Assembly (NCBI GenBank): GCA_040954595.2
Contig: CM082581.2
Span: 10,602,001 to 10,666,000 of the forward strand
From: Balanoglossus misakiensis
Lineage: Eukaryota > Hemichordata
Direction: 5' to 3'
DNA: 64,000 bases
The notes beneath the pieces are model-generated. The model had not been told where the DNA came from. It was given only the letters and a program-made list of their open reading frames with translations, and searched no databases. Both the position numbers and the translations under genes were made by a program. Numbering within the stretch: the first letter of the stretch is position 1; each line of letters starts with the position of its first letter. Below are positions 37,247 to 56,500 of this stretch, one piece after another.

Positions 37247-39537
37247 TTAACAGACACAGACAGCTGCTAATTTTGCGACCGCATCTGCCGTTGCCTTGGC
37301 CGAATCTTGCACTCTCTGTGCAATCAACACCACATCGCTGTCACGCGCCTTCCCTGTGGCTGCAGCGTTGACTGCGGCTGTTGCAGCGTATCTATCAGCA
37401 GCAGCTGCGGCACCCCTGGCTCTGTGTACAGCTTCCTGCAGCGCGCCGGTGTCGCCGTTTTGCGCCGCGTCTACGGCGTCTCGGATAGCCGCAGTGGCTT
37501 CGCTGATGAAGAGTTGAGCTTCCCTGGCTGCACTGATGGCGTCTTTCTCGAGACCGCTTACGCTGATGCTGTTGTTTTCAGCATTGTCGATGCTAGCAAC
37601 TTGTGGCAGAGGGACTTCTAACCCATTTCCTTCAAGAGTGTCAGTCCCTGCGTCATCAGACTCTAGTCCAGTAAATAAATCCTGTAATAATTGCTGCCCA
37701 TCATCCTTGATCTCATTGCCGACCAACACATCTGTATTACCAGACATGTCATCCAAATATGGCCCATCCTGTACAAGCACTTCCTTTTGCTCTCCAACCA
37801 AATTTGCGTCTTCTAATTCTTCAGCCCACGCGTCTGTTTGTGTCTGCGAATAATTCTCTCCATCGCCTGCCGTTTCTTCTATAAAGTTATTTGCAGTTTT
37901 GTCCAGAACTGCTACTTCCTTCATGATCGAATCCCAGTTGAGACCCTCCTCAGATTGTAATTCTTTCACGTGTGTGAAATCCTCCGTTGCAGGTACAGTC
38001 ACGGTCGGCATCATCCCATCGGGGAGAACCTCGAGCATCTCGTTTGATTCAATCATTATTTCTTCATCACCTTTGATGTCATCCTCTGTTCCGACAGTTG
38101 CTTCTTGCCCCGTTTGTGCTGAATCCGAGTAACCTCCTGTGGTCACCAACATCAACCACGTGAATAGATCTCCATCACCTGTTTTGTCTTCTTGTGGGAG
38201 ATCTTGAGTGAATGGCGTGGTTTCCACCCACATCAGTCCCGGTTCAGTTGCACTCTCATCTTCACCAAAAGCCTGGACAGTTTGCATGTCATTGACTTCA
38301 GCTGGCTCCATATAACCCAGTATTCCCATTGTGTTGTCGTCTTCTATTCCTAGTTCAACAGGTGTGAAGTCAGTTCCTGCAATCAGGAAATTCGAAGTTG
38401 TGTGTTCCTCCATTATTGTGTTTGATTTTCCCTCCACTGTTCCCTCTTGGAGAATGCTCTGAGTCGACCCTGTCCTCGGGTTAGCATCTTCGAAAACTGA
38501 ATTTGTGGCCGCCTGTCTCTGCAAGATGACGAGTGGTTCTGTTTCTCCATCATTAATTGGTTCTGTTGGCGACCCTGTATGGCCAGTCTGGTATTCACTG
38601 GTTGGCATCACAGTTGATAAACCTGCAGTTTCCTCTTGTTTGGTCGCTTCTGTTGTTGGAGTTGTTACTGCTTCATGTCCAACTGTAGCTCTTTCTCTTT
38701 CCTCCACAGCGCCGTGTTGAGTCGTTGCCACGGTTTCGTATCCAGTTCCGGTGTACTCTGATCCTGGAGACGTTTGTCCCAAAGCGGTGGATTTTTTTTC
38801 ACCATCCACAGTTGAGCAGTTATCATCATCTATTTGTTCTTCAGTTTGCTGTGATCCAGTCGTTCCTTGAATGGGCGTGGTCCAAGGTGTTGTCTCTCCT
38901 TGGGACCTGTCGCCTTTTCCATCTCCATCCTCACCATCTGTTTTTGTCACTGGATCCCCACCAGATGTACTTCTGTCAACATCCGTCGACTTTGGTGTGG
39001 TATCTACGCCAGTAGATGTACTGGCAGTTGGAATAACCTCAGTTGTGGGTGAAACTGGACCTTTCACTGTGCCCGTGGGTGTTACAAAGGTTTCACTATC
39101 TCGAAGCATTGTTGATGGGGACATTGTAAATGTAGCATCATCCGTTTCTGTGAGTCCAGCATCATCAGAAGTAACATGTGAGTTGATGGTGTTAATATCA
39201 TCTATAAAAAGACAGAAAATCGGTCAGAAGTTGGTTGAATATTTAGAGAATATATCTGTCCATTATGAAATATTACACATGCCAAAAGTAAGATAAAACG
39301 TTACTGTTTGTTGAAGTCAGTTTAGAATCTTCTGCTTATAATTTACTGCAGTGATTTGTGAATGTGTATGCTGACATGCATTGGGATTGCAGTCACTGTT
39401 TTTGATTTCTGAAGATAAAGAATATGAGTTTTTGTACCTTGTGTTACAGTTGTCGCATCGATGGGTGCAGCGGTGATTGTTGTTTGGGTGAAGGAAGAAT
39501 ATAAGTATAGCACGATGAAAAGAAACTTCCCGTCCAT
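37247..39537 (-). CDS. Secreted acidic Thr-rich / Ala-rich orphan protein
   Basis: Two coding exons, 39537-39438 and 39201-37247, joined in phase 1, give about 684 residues. The first exon encodes a signal peptide (MDGKFLFIVLYLYSSFTQ) ending near TTITAAP. The large exon starts with a mucin-like Thr/Ser/Pro/Gly region (TTEVIPTASTSTGVDTTP), continues as a long Glu/Asp/Gly-rich low-complexity region, and ends in a helix-prone Ala-rich block of about 100 residues (AREAQLFISEATAAIRDAVD, AAAAADRYAATAAVNAAA) finishing CVC. There is no membrane span, no Cys-rich domain and no family I recognise. It could be an extracellular matrix, mucus or biomineral-associated protein; that is inference from composition only. 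Coding status is supported by the 1.9-kb open frame, the signal peptide and the clean splice. It is convergent with RRP12. Confidence 0.72.
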
Positions 39538-40611
39538 TGTTGTTGAAATGGTGATGAAAATCTGTAACATCGATAGGCAGAATTTGTATGAATAATTATG
39601 AACATGAATTTTAAATTGAATGATGATTTTCTATTGCCTATTTGGTAAATACACAATGTACCATGCTTCAATTTGAACCAAGGAGTATTCTCAGAAAATA
39701 GTTCTCATGGCATGCTGCACCTGTAAAACGAGTTTGTATGTAAGAATCACTACCAACCTGCCAGAAATGTGATACCTGCTTCAGATTCGATTGTCGGTGT
39801 GATGAGATTTCCCAGTGGAATGAAACATTCTTTTGTGAGTCATTAATTAACAGAAAAAATGACAAGCTGTTGCACTATCATTGTCATGAGCACATTGTAC
39901 GTGAGTCACTTAATTTTATGCTTTCACAAGATGTTACCATGAAAATTAATTGATTGTTAACGCCATCTCGCCAGTTATTCATCAAAACCATGTAATGTAC
40001 ACTGTACGTTCAATCACTGCATATAATTATTGAAAACTTAGCTCATCAAATCCTCATGCACTTGCTAGTAATACTGTCAGTGAATTGTGTTGAAGACCAT
40101 TGATATAGTATGGGCAATTATTTATATGGGGGAGTCAACAGAAAAAACACACATAGTTTAGAGTGAAAGACATATTTATTTACAGTAAAATTTTTACAAA
40201 CTTCATTTTTGTATAGGTATGGACGGGCGGGGTTCCACAACAGCAAATGTGTTTGATGTGAACGTTACATTGATATTCAGTCTTGGTATTCGCAAAACCT
40301 TTTTGGGAAATTCTTTCTTAGTTACAAAGATATAAGCTGTACAAATATTACAAGTTATTTTTTGAACTGTAATATAGTTTACAGTTCTATTCACTTTCAA
40401 ATGTACAGGCAGGATGGAGAAAGAAAACAAAAACAAAATTTCAATCAGACTGGTGTCTCAAAAGTAAGCATAAATTATCAAAATGTTAGATGTATATATT
40501 CATCAAGTTTCTAGATCTGTTTCACGGAGTTCTTGCATGTTCTATTGTGATCATTCTCTCATTATAACCATCTTGACATTTTTTGTATGTCCCAATTGAC
40601 ATCAGTTCCTC
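39538..40611. other. Region between orphan secreted gene and ENO4
   Basis: The minus strand holds the upstream region of the secreted orphan and, further left in gene order, the 3' UTR of ENO4 with AATAAA at 40175-40180. No coding exon, repeat or RNA gene was recognised. The small open frames have no coding look. Confidence 0.45.
40175..40180 (-). terminator. Candidate poly(A) signal of ENO4
   Basis: Minus-strand AATAAA about 430 bp past the ENO4 stop codon (40612-40614). Confidence 0.45.
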
Positions 40612-45788
<5,177 letters not shown>

Positions 45789-46348
45789 GGTTGACTGAAG
45801 TCGCCTTCGATGTAGGTATAGTATTCGGCAAAACAAAACTACGAGTATTTATTCCCTTGAATCAACTTCTCAGCTCCGAGTCCTCTATAATGATCTTGGA
45901 TGAGCATCTGTGTAAACGGCTATCCATGCACAGAATCTTGATCTGTTTCGCCAAAATCAGGTTGTGTTCAAAACTTGGCGGCCATGTTCTCCGTTGCTAG
46001 GTAGTCCCTTTCCAAAGCATTGTGGGTAAATTGAAATTAACTTATCTTTTAAGAATTTTCATACTTTGTCTCACTTAAGGTTCCTTAAATGATATTTAAC
46101 GGGTAATGGGTGCATATAATAGCTCAAACACCGGACTTATTGTTTCCAGAGTTGAAAAAGTATTGTTTTAACATGGTGATATGTTTTCAAATAGTCAACC
46201 CGGAAGTGGATGCCACTGTTTATAAGCAACCAAGGGTCATTGATTGAATAGCGATCAACTGGATGGGCATTTGTTTCTAGGTATCGTAATGTCGTGATAT
46301 TTTTAGCACCAGCCATCGTTCATCCGTCAGATCTCCACAACTATCAAT
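45789..46348. promoter_or_regulatory. Divergent promoter region ENO4 / ANKRD53
   Basis: The start codons of two oppositely oriented genes are 560 bp apart with nothing else between them. Both human counterparts are ciliary/spindle-type genes, so a shared regulator is plausible. No specific motif was verified. Confidence 0.5.
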
Positions 46349-49232
46349 ATGGAAATATCGGATTCAGGACCGACAGCTGAGGCTGAATCGGCCGCAGCCC
46401 AGCAGAGTAAGCCACATGTAGCAAAGGGTAAACGTGTCGGGCTACCGGGCTCGGCGGAGAGACCTCGTCTGGTCAGGAAAAACTCCAAACTGGAAAGCGA
46501 CGAATACATGGCCGCAGCGATCGGCGACACTGCTTGGCTAAAACAAAGTTTACGTGATGGGAGAGACCCGACAAAATATGACAAAAACGTAAGTCAAAAC
46601 GAGCATGTTGTTACTTTTTTTTAATTCTTATACATTGTACATTACAGCAACATGTAGTCATTTATCACAATCACAATGCTTGTAAGTTGCATGGGAGGCA
46701 GTCAACCGTCACAGTTTATATTGGCACACCATAATGTAAAGTGCATGCCTTCACGCACATTAACGTTTCCTATAGTGCTGGGCGTTTAGATTCTTTTAAG
46801 TTGATTTATTGTCAGAAAGAAAGAATCATCACAGTGTGCTGGGAGGGGTTTGACAGCTGTGAATTATTCAATACACTAATATCAACTGCAACAAGATACA
46901 TATGATGAGATATGATATGATATGTGAGGGTATGTTACTGTCACTTGTGTGGGATTGTATGACAAAAGTTGTCTCATACTAATGAATTTACTTCAACCAT
47001 ATTGACTTGCAGGGGCTTGCTGCAATTCATTTAGCAGCATTACATGGTCGCCTGGAAAGCCTGAAGCTACTCATAGAGAAATATGGCGTTGATATTAATT
47101 TGTCCAGCAATACGGGATGGCGGGCTATTCACCTTGCAATAAACAACAGAACTGGCAAACGGGCATTCCAGTGTGTGGAATACTTATTACAGAAAGGAGC
47201 AGATCCTTCTGTGTAAGTCAAGTCTTATCAAATACTCAGCTTTTGATTTTCTTTTCTTTTCGAAGAACATCTTGCAAACACATTAATGGCAAATGTTATT
47301 AAATAAATGTATCCATAGTTGCCAAAAGTATGTAACTAATTAAGATTAGATTTAATACCTTTAAAGTTCCCCTTTGGAAAAATTACACCCACCAGCTGAT
47401 AAAAACAGTTTTAGTGTTATCTGGTGATAAGAAAGATTTTTGAATTTTTATTCCTTATTTTCTTCTCAGGTTTAACGATGATGATCTAACCCCTGCTCAC
47501 CAAGCTGCCATTGAAGGAACTGTGAAATGTCTGGAGGCAGTGACCAAAGCAGGAGGTCTTATTAACACCAGAGATGTCAAAGGTCATCTGCCGATCGATT
47601 ACGCAAAGCTCTGGGGCAACAGAGAATGTGCCAGGTAAATTTTGCATGTGTGTGTGCACATACAGATTAAATTCCTGGACTGGACTAGCCAGTTAAATTC
47701 ATGCAATATGCCAGATGATTTAATATCAAACCTGGAGACCACTATGAAAAACTGCAGATTACAAATTACTTTGTTTTGTCTACGATAGCACTGTATCTCA
47801 GAAATGTGCCAGTGCTTTAAGTACAGCATGCTTGTGTTGCTATGGAGGTGAGCTTAGTGTCCACGGACCTTAGTCCGCCGTTTGATACATTGCCAACATG
47901 CTGCTCTATTGAACCGTTAATAGTTCTTACAGGGGATGAAATGTAAACCCTTCATCTTTTCAGTGTTGTCTCGTTCGGGATGTAGTGTGTAAACCCTCCC
48001 ATTGCTTAAGGGTTGCCCTTCGGCCTTGTTGGCACTCCGCTATTGTGCTGCTCCCCATGAATGCTTGTTCATCTGAATGTAATTATTATCCCGTCTTAGT
48101 ATGTTAGAGCTTACATTAAGTGAATGGGGGAACGTTCCACTAAGGTAGTTTGTGTTGCTGCTGGACTTGTATTTGTTTTTTTAATCCACTGTTGCTGCAT
48201 TTTATTCACTTCTGTCTGGTTTCGGACGGCAACACAGTTTGTGTATTGTTGTTTTGTCTGGGCATAACAAACCAATATTTCTTTCTTTTTTATTACAGGA
48301 TTTTGACCACTGAAATGTGGAAACAGGAGAAGGAACAAGAGGCTGTAGAAATGGACAGATTGGTCTTATTGAAGCTAATACAAGACGAAGAGAATGAGCG
48401 AGAGATGGAAATCAAGAAATCCGAGAGAAAAGACAAGGCCGATGAGGCATTCGGCAGCTGGCTCGGCAGGAAACATTTGCCAAAGCAGCCTGCCAAGTCT
48501 ACTGCGTTGGTGAAGAAAGAACCCAAAAAGCCAAAGAAAGCTCAGGGCAAAGCCCAACCTCAGGAGACCCTGTATCAGCCAAATAGTGCAGTGAGGCAAG
48601 ACGGCAAGAGCACAGATACTGACGGCCGCATAAAGGTCTGGAATCGGAGGGAGCCGAAAGCCCTGAAACCGATCGACGAGGAGAATAAAGCTCCTCACAG
48701 ACAGGCACGGCCGCCACTGGCTCCTCAGAAACTCACCCCATTGGCCATTCAAGACTCTAGGCAGGTGGCTCTGCAGGAAGAAGGTGCCGATTCAGAGTAC
48801 AGTGATGGGTCGTTGCCGAATCTACCGGACGAGATCATCGACAGGGTTCTGTCAGGCAAGCAGAACCCACACGACAGGCCACTAGTCTTCAAATGTAAGA
48901 ATATCATTGACGTACAGCAGAAACGTTTTCCGCCGGTCGAGAAACGCCCACAGAGCGAAGTTTACATGCATCTCTCCCACGACATCTCCTCGAATCTGTA
49001 CCCGAGCAATGCCCACGTTCTACTACGATCTTTAAGTACTAGTACATCTTCCCACTCGTCCGCCAATAGTAAACACCTTCGTACCAGATCGGCACCAGAT
49101 GGGTCATCACTGAACAGTTATGACAGGCAGAGGATAACCACCATGATGAAACAGCTGACCAAAAACCCCAAGCGATTTCCTGACATCAGAGGGCCTGAAT
49201 ACGAATTTACTTTCAAAATGAAAGCCGTTTAA
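46349..49232 (+). CDS. ANKRD53: Ankyrin repeat domain-containing protein 53
   Basis: Exons 46349-46588, 47013-47212, 47470-47634 and 48299-49232 give 512 residues. An acidic, Ala-rich leader precedes YMAAAIGDTAWLKQSLRDG and three ankyrin repeats (GLAAIHLAALHGRLESLKLL, TGWRAIHLAINN, LTPAHQAAIEGTVKCLEAV). The conserved helix RILTTEMWKQEKEQEAVE and a DEENEREMEIKK segment follow, as in vertebrate ANKRD53. The remaining C-terminal 250 residues are basic and probably disordered. The ATG at 46349 is the first in frame and gives the expected leader. In mammals the protein binds the spindle protein DDA3 and affects mitosis. Its convergent partner here is TEX261, as in human. Confidence 0.88.
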
Positions 49233-49952
49233 AGTTGCCAAGTTTACAATTTTTTCAACATCACAAGATGTTCAAGATATAGCTGTATGTCAGGGATTCT
49301 GTATGGTAGTGATTTTTAACTATAACAAAGAGAGATGAACATTTTGCAATTCGACCTGTTACGTTTGCAATACTTGAATCCAAACTACAGTACGGGCAGA
49401 TATATATATATTGGCTGCAAAATGGATAACCAGATTTCCCTTTAGGTATTCACAGGTGATAATATATGAAAAAATATTCCAATACAAGCAAAGTTATATT
49501 CTCGTTTTTTCCTACTGCCTTCCTGAGAAATCCAAATTTGTTCTTCCACCTCATACTAGTATATGCGATCCTCATTTCAATTTGTAAAACAATTTTCACA
49601 TGATTTGCCAAAAAATGTGTCAAATTATAGTGTCAACTCCACCATAAGAAGACAATTGTGCCATTCGATTTCTTGCATTTTGCAAAATATAAGTTTGTAA
49701 TTGATACCAAGGTAGTTCTGACAGCCCATAGATGTTGGCAGTTATAGGACACACCCTAACACTAACCTAAACTAACCCTGAAATGAAATGTGCTTCTGTT
49801 GATCATGAACTATCAACAAAACGCAACTCTGAAAATATGACTTGAAAACTTTTATGTGGTGAGTTGTCAGCTAGATGCTGGATTAATGTGTGCTAGTTGC
49901 TTCCAGTTTAGTTTTGGTATGCTGTAAATATTTTGATACTTTCTTTTACACC

Positions 49953-49958
49953 AATAAA
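49953..49958 (+). terminator. Candidate poly(A) signal of ANKRD53
   Basis: AATAAA about 720 bp after the stop codon. Confidence 0.45.
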
Positions 49959-49982
49959 CATATTTCCACAAGTCAGACATTT

Positions 49983-49988
49983 TTTATT
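49983..49988 (-). terminator. Candidate poly(A) signal of TEX261
   Basis: Minus-strand AATAAA about 630 bp past the TEX261 stop. Confidence 0.45.
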
Positions 49989-50620
49989 TACCAAAAAAAA
50001 AAGGTTTTATTGCATGCATTTAAAATACACCTCTATGCAATCTGTAAACAGCTGAACAGACTTTGCTGGCTTGGATAGTAAGATACACAAAGATTGTAAT
50101 AACCATCACTGTGGCCCTGCAAAGTTTTGTACACTGCGGTTGAACATTTTATTTTTTTACACCTGGCTGATCAAAGTGACAAGCATTACTATGAAATCTC
50201 AATACAGATATTATTGCATGTATTACAGAATAACTTACTACAGACATTTAATTTAAGATGTGTTTTTGTTGTTGAAAAATATGGAACAAAAGAAATAATT
50301 TGGCATACTCATGGAATAGTTGATAGGTTTGTTATGTTGAATGTAAGTAGGGGAACCTCCCATACTTGTATACAAAACAAATCTTAAAACTAAAACATCG
50401 TTGAATTTTCCAATCCCTCATTGCAAAATGCATCCAATGTAAATAACTAACCACCTCCCCAACCCTCTTCACCTCTGCAGTTTGGTACAACCCTACTGGT
50501 TTCAATGGCATGGTGGTGCCCATTTATAAAGAATAGGGGTGCTTGACCGTACACTGGGAGGACAGCAGATCAACGTTGACAGTTCACTTGGCTTGGTAAG
50601 TTTGCACGTACGGGAATTGA

Positions 50621-53060
<2,440 letters not shown>

Positions 53061-53545
53061 TTTTTGTTTTGCTCTTCTTTTCTCGGCGATGCAATGATGG
53101 GGAATTCCAAAATGGCAACGTCTCACTTTCCGTCGATAGAGGGCGTGTTAGGGTGGCAGGGTCTATATATTTGTTGAGGCGTCGGGCGGCTGGGTCAGAT
53201 TAGCTTGTTTGATCTTCCCATCAATTTCAAAGCTGTGACGCTGGCAAAAAGTTTTACTTCCTCAGTTGATTCACAATTAATACTATTTTCTTACGTTTTA
53301 CTGTGTTTTGACTCACTTTTCAGTCCGTAGGCATTCTATCGACAAGTGCATCGTGCGGTTGTGGGGAGCGACGGAACCTATGAGCGAATGGAATTGCCCT
53401 TCGCAATATATTACATGTAAACTTGCCTTAGGTCATCGAGATAGGCTTGGTGGTGGAGTCAGTCATGGACTGGGATCCACCGAAAAATCTTGTATGAACG
53501 AAATCTCCGTCATGTTATGCGGGGATCTTAGATCAGTTGAAAGAG
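53061..53545. promoter_or_regulatory. Divergent promoter region TEX261 / NEURL1
   Basis: The divergent start codons are 485 bp apart. TATATATT occurs at about 53163-53170, but at no clear distance from a transcription start. The longer open frame from 53308 overlaps the NEURL1 leader in another frame and is not supported. Confidence 0.45.
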
Positions 53546-56500
53546 ATGGGCCAGTCTTCGAGCAACAATCACTCGAACAGCAGAGGTAAGTCTATAAATC
53601 GTTTCATTCGACGCAGTAAAATGAAGCTGTGTTCTAGTGGTTTGTTCGCCCGTGGATAGCGCCTATTCAAGCATTTGTTGACTTTAGTTTCTAGCTTGCC
53701 TGCCAGTCAGCTGGTGTCTGCTACCACGGTCCATGAGTTAGGCGCGTGTTGAATGATCGAGAACTTTCATAGATATCGTTTTAACCCGCATTTAGGAGTG
53801 TTCTTTAGAGGACAGACTACCTGGGTATCGCCATATGACTCATGTATTCTCAGATGTAACCGCAAGATGCACAAGTAGAAGTAGAACGGGAATCACAAAA
53901 GAGCACATACCAAACCTCACATGCGCTATACATTCCATGATGAAGGGCTATTGACGCTGTCAGATTCGATTGTTTGAGGACAACAGACATTGTTCTGTGC
54001 GGTATTTATAAATTCGGTGCAGAGGTATACTCTGCCAACATTTCAATATTATCAGAACCCTGAAACCCAGTTATATTTCAAGGTGTAGTCTACACTGTGA
54101 TGAGAAGTTGTCAGGACTGCGAACAACAAATTCAAACAATTACCTGGACCACACCTGGTGTACAGTATTGCAAAAGCAATTGTTTTCAGTTTTGTTTAAA
54201 ATAGCTAAAGGCCATAGTTTGCTTGACACGAGTCACATTGGAGAAACACGTGTATTTACGTGTGTAAATAAGTACTGGTTCTGTAATATGTCAATTTCAT
54301 GTCATGAATATTATATTATTTTCAAGAGGAATTGAAAGAGGTCCTGACAAAAATGAAATATTGAATCAATAAAAAAAATTGAGGGTTTTTACTTCATAAC
54401 AACCTCTCACCTGATGATGGCCAAACCCTAAAAATAAATCCAACAATAGGTTTTTATATGTGGGCCATGAGCATATATCCTGTGACCATGGTATGATACA
54501 TATTCACATTGATTATCATAATATTCATTGTCTTTGGGCAGGGAAGTACGGTTTAAGATCAAAGGACCTTTTTTGGTAAATTCCGGGCTAGCCCAGTGTT
54601 AAGGCTTTGTTATAGTGGTGCTTAAATTGCTAGCATTCAATAAACCAAACTGGGCAATATCCTGTGCTATTATTTATTTGGTTGTTTGCTAACAGTCATA
54701 GTGAAAATTAGGTACTAACTGGGCAAACCTTGGTATCTGTTTATTACACTGGGGAAAGAACATCAATACATGTATATGATACAAAAATATTTGTCAATCC
54801 TACTAACTGAGGTAAAATCTACAAATATTTATAAGTACAGTAATTGTTAGCTATATAGGTGAAATGGCAGTGTCAGACATCCAGGAATTCCATTCACAGA
54901 TCTACTATTAAAATGTCGTAAATTTTCTATGCTCACTGACATTTGTCCTTCCACAACTCTTAGTGATGTAGCACCCGACTGAATGACTAGACAATAGAAA
55001 GACCCTATGCTCTCACAATATCAATCAACAGTGAAGTGGCAACATGCCACAACACAGGAAAAAAAAATCACTTACATTTCATGGACCAGTGAACTTATGC
55101 ACATGCATGTGACTGCTCAATGCACTATTTATTTTGAACTACTGACTCACCCATGTCAGGCCTGATGAAATACTCACATTACATTTGTACACATCTCAGT
55201 TACAAAGAGCCAAGCTCCGCGTGTAATAATTTCATATACTGCTTCAATCAGGAATGCAGCTATAAACAAGGAGCTATCACAGTGGGTAAAAAAAGTGTCT
55301 ATGTTCATTTTCATATCAACTTCCATAATCTTAAATTAATCTGAAGTCTTGGCAGTTTCTGGCCACTTATAGTTTTAGTATTGTTTACTTTTCTGTCAAA
55401 AACTGAGTCATCTGACAGGCGTGGCATAGGTACATTGTAACCTACATGTACTACCGGTATTTGAGTTGCTGGAGATGAACAATTGTGCTCTGTAAATTCG
55501 TTTGGTATGAATGTTGTGTTTTCACTTATTTTACCATACCTTAATTAAGCCTTGTTTTTCTATTGTTTAGGTGGATCAGGTCGTAGTCAAGATAGGGTTA
55601 CAGCAGGGTCAACGACACCCCAGCGAAGCCACAGTAACCGTGGCAACAGTTCATCACCATCCTATAACTCCCGCGGACCCTTACAGTTTCACAGTTTTCA
55701 CGGGAGTAACATTATACTTTCGCCAGATGGCAAATCAGCACGCAGGAACGGCAGCTTCTGCAACGCCATTGTGTTTACCAGCAGGCCGGTGAAATGCATG
55801 GAGAAAGTCTGCATCAAGTTCACAGACACCACAACCAATTGGAGCGGCGTGGTGAGGTTCGGCTACACGAATCGAAACCCGGACGAGATGGGTAGCGCCA
55901 TGCTGCCGCGGTACGCCTGCCCCGACCTGACCAGTCGGCCGGGATTCTGGGCCAAAGCGCTGGGAGAAGGCTATGCAGAGAGAAACAATGTGCTTTGTTT
56001 TTGGGTGAACAGGCAAGGGGAAGTGGTGTACACAATAAACAATGACAGTAAAGGCATTTTCTTCAACGATGTTGACATCAATGAGCCGTTGTGGGGACTC
56101 ATGGATATCTATGGCAACAGTGTCGAAGTTCGTTTGATTGGTAAGTTTCTGATACCAGCGGTTTTTTGTCATGGCATGGTACATCACAGGTTTCCACATG
56201 TTTGTGTAAATACACTTACTACCATGATGTATTGATGGGTGTGGTGCCTTGATGCTTTTGACACCCCTGATGTTATTTACTGACAGCACTCAAATCATAA
56301 GTAAGGGAAATTTTGTACACAGTCATATTTTCTTGTCAGTATCCTAACAATGCCCAAGTTATGTTCATGATAGTATTTGGCTTGAATCATCATTCCAGGG
56401 TGAAATATGGTCCTGATATGACAGGCCCTTTAACTTGCCCTCACCGCATGATGTGGACCTTATAATCAACATGACCAATTTGTGATTCATGTTTATAATT

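Larger units (their letters stand above)
49233..50620. other. Convergent 3' UTRs of ANKRD53 and TEX261
   Basis: The region between the two stop codons has no coding exon. A plus-strand AATAAA at 49953 and a minus-strand AATAAA at 49983-49988 lie about 25 bp apart, so the two mature transcripts probably overlap by a few tens of bases. Confidence 0.55.

Noticed and set aside
47860-48110. Less AT-rich segment in ANKRD53 intron 3
   Set aside because: It looks different from the flanking intron, but I found no terminal repeats, B-box or open frame to define it.
53308-53589. Alternative longer start for NEURL1 at 53308
   Set aside because: That frame is not the one that splices to the Neuralized repeat. 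The ATG at 53546 gives the family-like MG start and the correct phase.
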